DNA from: Antedon mediterranea
Lineage: Eukaryota > Echinodermata > Crinoidea > Comatulida > Antedonidae
DNA: 64,000 bases
Assembly: GCF_964355755.1 (NCBI RefSeq)
Contig: NC_092678.1
Coordinates: 19,874,922 to 19,938,921 of the forward strand
Direction: 5' to 3'
Each line of letters starts with the position of its first letter. Position 1 is the first letter of the stretch. Of the stretch, positions 59,126 through 64,000 are shown piece after piece. The notes below the pieces were generated by a model, which worked only from the letters and a program-made list of their open reading frames with translations, was not told where the DNA came from and did no database searches. Made by a program: the position numbers and the translations under genes.

Positions 59126-59387
59126 TGTGTTTTGTATGCAACATGAGGGTTGAGGGATGGGGAAGAGGATGGGTGCAAAGACGAAAAATTTGTGTTTTGT
59201 ATGCAACATAAGGGTTGAGGGATGGGGAAGAGGATGGGTGCAAAGACGAACAATTTGTGTTTTGTATGCAACATGAGGGTTGAGGGATGGGGAAGAGGAT
59301 GGGTGCAAAGACGAACAATTTGTGTTTTGTATGCAACATGAGGGTTTAGGGATGGGGAAGAGGATGGGTGCAAAGACGAACAATTTT
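59126..59387. repeat. 65-bp minisatellite, four copies
   Basis: The unit contains TTTTGTATGCAACATGAGGG and TTGAGGGATGGGGAAGAGGA. ATGCA words fall at 59136, 59201, 59266 and 59331, giving an exact 65-bp period. It creates overlapping proline/histidine-rich frames on the minus strand, which I do not call genes. Confidence 0.93.
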
Positions 59388-59460
59388 TAAATATATTCTT
59401 TATCCATTTAGTAACGAAATATCAATTGTTTTCATGTTTTACAAATAATATACCACTAAA

Positions 59461-59485
59461 CCATGGAGGTATTTATACCTCCATG
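59461..59485. repeat. CCATGG hairpin
   Basis: CCATGGAGGTAT and ATACCTCCATG around a one- to two-base loop; nearly identical to 19830-19860. Confidence 0.7.
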
Positions 59486-59689
59486 ACTAAACACAGTAAA
59501 ACATTGCTATTTAATACTTTGTTAAAACTGTCACCGTATAGTCGATTGAAATAGTACAGTACATGTAACGATACATCACTTATACGACGTTTATATTTTT
59601 TTGTACAGTAATTAGATTATTAATTAATATTAACGTTCAGAAGGAACTGTCAGTAATAAAGTAAACATCTCTATTCGGGGGAAATCGTA

Positions 59690-60450
59690 AGTTCGCTTTA
59701 ATCGTCAATAAATAATTATCTAACTTAACTTAATTAGTATGTCTAATGGTTTTGAATTGTTTCTTAGATTAGAGCCAATTCATATTTAAGTTGGTTTCTA
59801 ACCGCCAAAGTTGTTCTGCGTTTAGGGCATGTGATCCTTCATACCGTACCTTAGGCATATCCCCTAATGGCTTTACAATGTTACTTATGCCAGTGAGTGG
59901 GAGGGTGGTGGTGTGGGTGGTGGTGGTTTAACTGCAATAATAAAGATGATTGTACATAATAGATGGCGACTGGAAAGGCTAGCTCATTATCCGTTAAAAA
60001 AAATACCTATATCCAACCTCTGCAGCACAGATTGGATAAAATGGATCGAATTTCTGTTATGGCTGTACAGCACTTGTCTTTACGACGCCTGAGGGAATAG
60101 ACACTTGTGGAACTGAGATTGGAATGTTCCATTTATCGCAAAACAGTTGTATAAATGTATATTAAATCTATCAAAGTAGTATTTTTTAAAGAAAATCGGT
60201 CTGTCTTCAACATTATGATGCTGTACTCGAGCTGTTCAACCAGTTTTCAGCTATTAAAAACCATTATCGTATTAGGGGATAGGAAAATGCGAAGCATCCT
60301 CGTATTATTGTGTGCGGGTATTTTTCAAGATGGACATCCATTAGACAGTGTATACCACGATCGAAAAACACCCCTATTTGGGGCAAATCGTTGAACTTAA
60401 ATTCGTTTTAATCGTCAATAACTAATTATCGAACTCAATTTAATTAGTAA
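59690..60450. repeat. Pair of direct repeats
   Basis: A roughly 60-bp stretch with TTTAATCGTCAATAA and TTAATTAGTA occurs at 59690-59745 and again at 60380-60445. No gene between them is supported. Confidence 0.5.
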
Positions 60451-61134
60451 ACTGGGTTACATCAGGCGATTAAAATCAGTACCGAAAGTACGAACCAACT
60501 TTATATACCATCGAGTAAACATTCTAGAAATAACGCGCGATTTACCGAATTTTGCCCTTACGTAAATTTATATATAGATGCCCGGGAGCACTCTATAGAA
60601 TTGCAATGAATTGTGTGTTTGTATTAACTTAATGCTGTACTTTATTCTTTATTCTTACAACCAACAGTGCACGGGTTCATAATACAAATATATATTTAAA
60701 AACACAACGATAACATGTTTATAATAATACCGTTCAAAAAACATTTAAATTGCGAACCGCAACAGTTAAAAATACCTAAACAATTATTAGATTTATAATT
60801 ATAAATCTTGAAACGAAGATTATGAACACAGACATTAAATTAAATTAGATTAAGACATTTAAACTGAAAAATAAAGTCCTGTTTTGCTTTTCCTGAAATG
60901 GGGGAAACGACAGGGTAGGCCTATACTATATAACTTAATTTTGTAGACGATTTCAATAAATCGTATAAATTAATAATATAACACATAGGCCATGTTTCAT
61001 TTTATACCTACAATTTCTTAAAATTATTTTTTTGTTTGTAAACATTAATGTTTAAAAAACAAACATTCTTTGTGCCGCACTTGGGGTATGCGTATGACAT
61101 GTCGGTGCGCTTTGCATGACGTCACACAATCACC

Positions 61135-64000
61135 ATGGATAGAAATGTAAACGTACGCACGAAACAAAACCTCAAATGGCAACTAGCGACAGCTTGTGCC
61201 GGATGGCTGGTGAATAGCCCGATACATATCGGTCGTTTTTCCAGTCTTTACAACCGTTTTCGGAAGTATTTTAATAAATTAATTGATATGCCTATTTCTC
61301 TTTGTTGTGGAATTAAACTCCGCCTTCCCAAATGTTTACGTAGAACAAGAATAGGTAAGTTGATTACGTTACATTACAACATAGGCCTAGTCTGATTCTA
61401 ACTTTAGGCAAGTCATCCTATCTAGGCACCATGCCTAATTTAGATTATAATTATTACAACACTTAATTAGTAACTGGTGTTGTTTTCTTTACATTTTTGG
61501 TAGGCCTATGTACACTTTAAAAAAATAAGGTTAAAAGTATTAAAACTATGGGAAAATGGCATAATTATTGTTACAATAATGTTTGTTTATGTAACCGTAG
61601 TTACTGAACTTGTAGTGGTGCGTATAAAATGGTCGCGTAAAAGAGCATCAGCGCGGTCTTAGTTGACCTCTCACGTCACGAGATCACAAAAAGCGGTGTG
61701 ACGTATGTAAAACAATGAATTGCTCTTGGGGGCGTGGCCTGTATTATAATCACAATGCTATTGGTGTAAAGTTAGGCGCTTAATTACGTCATAAAATGAA
61801 AAAAAAATCGTGATACGTTGCGAGTGTGACGTGTGGTGGGGGGTGTGTTTGTCGAGAGTCGGTGGTTGATCGGGGTCGGATCCGTGGACGTGGTAGTTTG
61901 TACTAGCTTAGGCCTTAGGCTAGCTATAGGCCTACTAGGCCTAGTAGTAGAAGCAGTAGGCCTACTGGCCAAAACCTCAAAACATGCCTAGGTAGCGGTA
62001 CTACTACTAGCCTACTACAGTAGTACTACTAGTATAGGGTAGGCCTAGTACTAGCCTAGCCTAGCTAGCCTATAGAGGGCCTAGCTAGACTAGAGCCTGC
62101 CCTGCGTGAGGCTAGCCTAGCCTCAGCTCAGGCCTAGCTAGCTAGAGTAGTAGGTCTAGACTCTCTAGGCCTAATGCTAGTCATCTAGGCCCTAGCTAGG
62201 CTAGCCTCTAGCCAGCTACACTAGCTTAGCCTCTCTATAGCTTTAGCCTAGGCTAGTAGGGTAGGTAGGCCTAATTAATTAGTATATAGAATTATAGGTT
62301 AGGCAGCCTAACCTAGAGGCCTACTACTAGGCTAGCCTAGGCCTTAGCCTAATACTAGCTAGTAGAAGGCTAGCCTCTAGCTAGGGCTAGGCCTACTATT
62401 ATAGGCTAGACTAGCCTAGTATTAACTATTAGTTTAATAGTTTAGTATTACGAGGCCTCTCACTAGGCGATCCTATACTAAGCTACCCAAGAGTATAAGA
62501 GCCTACCTAGCTAGGAGGCCTGGCTAGTATTTTAGGCTGTGCCCTATCTAGCCTACAGTAGTTGATATCCCTTCCCAACCAACACTCTATCTTCACACGT
62601 GAGACATTGCAAGGCCGTAGCGAGAGGTTAAAATGAGACGAAGCAATATGCTTTTAATATAATTATATTATATAAAATATGACCTCAGCTTCTTAGTGGG
62701 CTGGGTTGTGAAATTTTCAGAGATAATTCGAGCGCCTCTTCTTCCTCATGCTAACTACGGCCCTGCATTGTTCATATTGGTATCTTTTTTTGTAGTTGTA
62801 GCAGTCTTACCAGCAGGACCCCCAGCCCCAGTAGTAGCAGCAGCAACAGGAGATGAAGAAGATGAATCCTATAGACCAATAGATGGAAGTTCGAACATTC
62901 AATCATCATCTTCACCTGCTGCAGGTAGGCCAGCCTTGCATAATAGCCTATCATTTACTATTTTCCTTAGGACACCACAGATTTGTATACAGTATATAGG
63001 GTATGCTGTTTACTTTAGAATTAAAGATTAATTTGAAAAACTTTTATCACAGTCAACTCACTCACTCCTGGCCTGAATGACTTATTACAACTAACAAGCG
63101 CAAAACATCTGCGATTGACACTAAAACTAGACACGTCCACCTGCCAGACATCGCAACTTGCAGTCAAGAGCACCAATGACGAAGATGTGCAACTCAAAAA
63201 GCGTGCAGCTACATTTGTACAAGATGTCCTAGCCACTGCAGTTGCAAAATGCCAAGCCATAGAACAAGACGAGAACAACACTGACCGTAAGAACATACAC
63301 TACCTTTATGCCTAAGCCAATTGATAGGCCTACCACTAGCATAAATAGATATCGAAATAATTTTCTTGTTTTGTTCTTAATCTTAGATAAAGAATTTGAT
63401 GATGAATAATTGTTATTTGAATTTTTTTTAAATAAAGTCTTTTTTTTATCTTAATCATAAAAGAATTGTATAATAATTGATTATAATTTTAGACATATCA
63501 AAATAATTGTAATAATATCTCTTTAGACAAGGCAACTGAAGCACAGCAGCCAGCTGAAACCTCCACCTCTGATGAGGATGTCGAGCTTGACAATCTGGCC
63601 ACAAGTCTTGTGGAAGAAACTTTGTCAGTAGTAATGGCAGAACAACTGGCAACTGTTCATAACAATAAAGCACATTATCCAACTGCAGGTAGGCCAGCCT
63701 TGCATAATAGGTTATCATTTAATATTTTCTTTAGGACATCCCACATGATTTGTTTTAGTGTATATTAGTATGCTGTTGGAATATATTACTTTAGAATTAA
63801 AGTTTAATTTGAAGAAACTTTTATCACAGGCAACTCACTCACTCTTGGCCTGAATGATTCATTACAACTAACAAGCACAAAACATCTGCGATCGTCACAA
63901 AAACTAGACACGTCCACCTGCCAGACATCTCAACTTGCAGTCAAGAGCACCAATGACGAAGATGTACAACTCAAAAAGCGTGCAGCTACATTTGTGCAAG
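61135..64000 (+). CDS. Modular repeat gene, copy 2, 5' part (runs off the right edge)
   Basis: Exons: 61135-61354, 62697-62924, 63053-63286 (A), 63527-63688 (B), 63830 to beyond 64000 (A). The start MDRNVNVRTKQNLKWQLATA is intact; exon 1 ends in phase 1 and joins exon 2 as VGWVVKFSEIIRAPLLPHAN. Exon 2 gives the hydrophobic segment ALFILVSFFVVVAVLPAGPP and the acidic GDEEDESYRPIDG. Exons 2, A and B are almost identical to copy 1, including intron sequence, so the duplication is recent. The A exon at 63830 joins through GGC (Gly) rather than GTC (Val). A mini-exon candidate lies at 63387-63409. Confidence 0.82.
61905..62550. repeat. AGGCCTAG low-complexity region in intron 1 (copy 2)
   Basis: Counterpart of 47440-48290, about 200 bp shorter and reshuffled, whereas the exons on both sides are nearly identical between copies. 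Confidence 0.88.
63387..63409 (+). CDS. Possible alternative terminal mini-exon, gene copy 2
   Basis: Acceptor TCTTAG, frame H-KEFDDE-stop, AATAAA at 63431-63436. It shows the feature is shared by both gene copies. Confidence 0.35.

Noticed and set aside
59040-59383. Three overlapping minus-strand frames with SSPSLNPHVAYKTQ repeats
   Set aside because: They are produced by the 65-bp minisatellite; three overlapping phases of the same unit are open, which is not gene-like.

Overview
This is an AT-rich, intron-rich eukaryotic window. I infer a marine invertebrate deuterostome, most likely an echinoderm. The supporting signs are animal gene families with spliced GT-AG structures, very many foldback elements and minisatellites, and long stretches built from AGGCCTAG-type words. 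The species cannot be fixed from sequence alone. No prokaryotic or viral gene was recognised.

Left third (1-19,000): two tandem copies of a CLCA (calcium-activated chloride channel regulator) gene on +. Only the last exon of the first copy lies in the window (353-1026). The second copy is complete as a ten-exon model (7778-17979, 1205 aa), with a metalloprotease HEXXH motif, a VWA domain with a DxSxS MIDAS, a beta-sandwich/FN3-like tail, a Thr/Ser-rich mucin-like stretch and a C-terminal membrane segment. Around and inside these genes lie nested inverted-repeat elements.

Middle (19,000-30,400): a field of foldback elements and hairpins, then two paralogous intronless-looking GNAT acetyltransferase genes of NAT8/camello type on - (24865-25563 and 27958-28635), and the 3' end of a non-LTR retrotransposon.

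30,600-45,600: a complete eight-exon imidazolonepropionase gene (AMDHD1, histidine degradation, +, 431 aa), followed by a complete four-exon small nuclear ribonucleoprotein F gene (SNRPF, -, 87 aa). From memory these two are also near neighbours in vertebrates, so this looks like conserved microsynteny. AMDHD1 introns carry large satellites: 21-bp, 15-bp and 17-bp arrays, and a two-level inverted repeat.

46,600-64,000: an unrecognised modular gene (21 exons, 1361 codons plus stop in the assembled model) and the beginning of its tandem copy about 14.5 kb downstream. A basic N-terminus and a hydrophobic segment are followed by alternating duplicated exons, all of the same phase (1-1). Each encodes an acidic Ser/Asp/Glu motif followed by a short amphipathic helix whose hydrophobic spacing resembles PKA-anchoring (AKAP) helices. 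The introns carry repeated short terminal exons with stop codons and poly(A) signals. This is the most unusual object in the window. Reading frames and phases close across the whole model, but the function is inference.
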